From positions 186,001 to 250,000 of the forward strand of contig JAJIRX010000742.1 in NCBI GenBank assembly GCA_023853785.1: DNA of 64,000 bases, written 5' to 3'. Below the pieces are notes generated by a model, which was given only the letters and a program-made list of their open reading frames with translations, searched no databases and had not been told where the DNA came from. This document shows, piece by piece, positions 63,735 through 64,000 of this stretch. The number at the start of each line of letters is the position of its first letter. The first letter of the stretch is position 1. The position numbers and the translations under genes were made by a program. Origin of the DNA: Psilocybe azurescens. Lineage: Eukaryota; Basidiomycota; Agaricomycetes; Agaricales; Agrocybaceae.

Positions 63735-64000
63735 ATGTTTAACAAGTTTGAAGAACACCTCTTTATTGCCGGAAAGGTATGAATAGAATTTACTCGTTCA
63801 ATTAGTATGAGTTTTCACCGATATGCATGTCAGTTTGTCGAGGGGGAGCGGAGAACGGTTAACTGTGATAAACCCAGCAACCAAGGAGAAAATTGCTTCA
63901 GTACATGTCGCCGGGATCAAAGAGGTCGACGCAGCAGTAGATGCCGCAGAGAAAGCATGGCCTGCATGGGCAAATGGTGACCCGGCGATTCGTACCAAAG
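63735..64000 (+). CDS. Aldehyde dehydrogenase paralogue, 5' part (cut by window end)
   Basis: ATG 63735 gives 'MFNKFEEHLFIAGK', then a GTATGA...GTCAG intron and exon 2 with 'TVINPATKEKIASVHVAGIK' and 'DAAEKAWPAWANGDPAIRTK', closely matching the enzyme at 59.5 kb. The G5 run at 63842-63846 is one base too long for the frame 'FVEGSGERLTV'. The rest of the gene, including catalytic residues, lies beyond the window. Confidence 0.85.

Overview
This window is nuclear DNA of a filamentous basidiomycete, most likely an Agaricomycete. Genes are intron-dense (introns mostly 45-100 bases, GT-AG, with one apparent GC-AG), lie on both strands without operons, and include tandem multicopper laccases, an F-box/MYND repertoire, a NACHT NTPase and a Ty1/copia retrotransposon. 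I cannot name the species from the sequence.

Layout. 0-6 kb: the tail of a GNAT acetyltransferase, a short dispersed repeat, a MYND zinc-finger gene and an Mkk1/2-type MAP kinase kinase. 6-9 kb: no gene recognised. 9-15 kb: two tandem laccases. 16-20 kb: a type I membrane protein with an exceptional 2.04-kb intron. 22-25.5 kb: an F-box gene convergent with a decayed MYND paralogue. 25.7-28.7 kb: a P-loop NTPase gene with a nuclease-like tail (Crinkler-like), minus strand. 29-32.5 kb: squalene epoxidase (ERG1) and cytidine deaminase. 32.7-35 kb: a NACHT (NLR-like) gene. 36-48 kb: a segmental duplication of a [Crinkler-like gene + ARV1] unit. The left unit is collapsed by a deletion and split by a young copia element. 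The right unit is fuller and carries a 513-bp TIR element. 48-55 kb: a gene with AT-hooks and a C-terminal 2OG-oxygenase-like region, then an RCC1-repeat protein with a PHD finger. 55-59 kb: two tandem GNATs and a disrupted DUF6987-like gene. 59-64 kb: an aldehyde dehydrogenase, a broken Old-Yellow-Enzyme fragment and the start of a second aldehyde dehydrogenase.

Two themes stand out. First, 25-48 kb looks like a genome-conflict island: NTPase-nuclease copies in inverted and direct orientation, a NACHT gene, and nested mobile elements whose insertion sites can be read from uninterrupted paralogous copies in the same window. Second, nearly every long coding region, including genes expected to be essential (ERG1) and the youngest transposon, carries one or a few single-base indels, mostly in homopolymer runs. 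The simplest reading is residual indel error in the assembly, so most single frameshifts here should not be taken as proof of pseudogenes. Exceptions supported by nonsense substitutions, lost key residues or multi-base deletions are marked.
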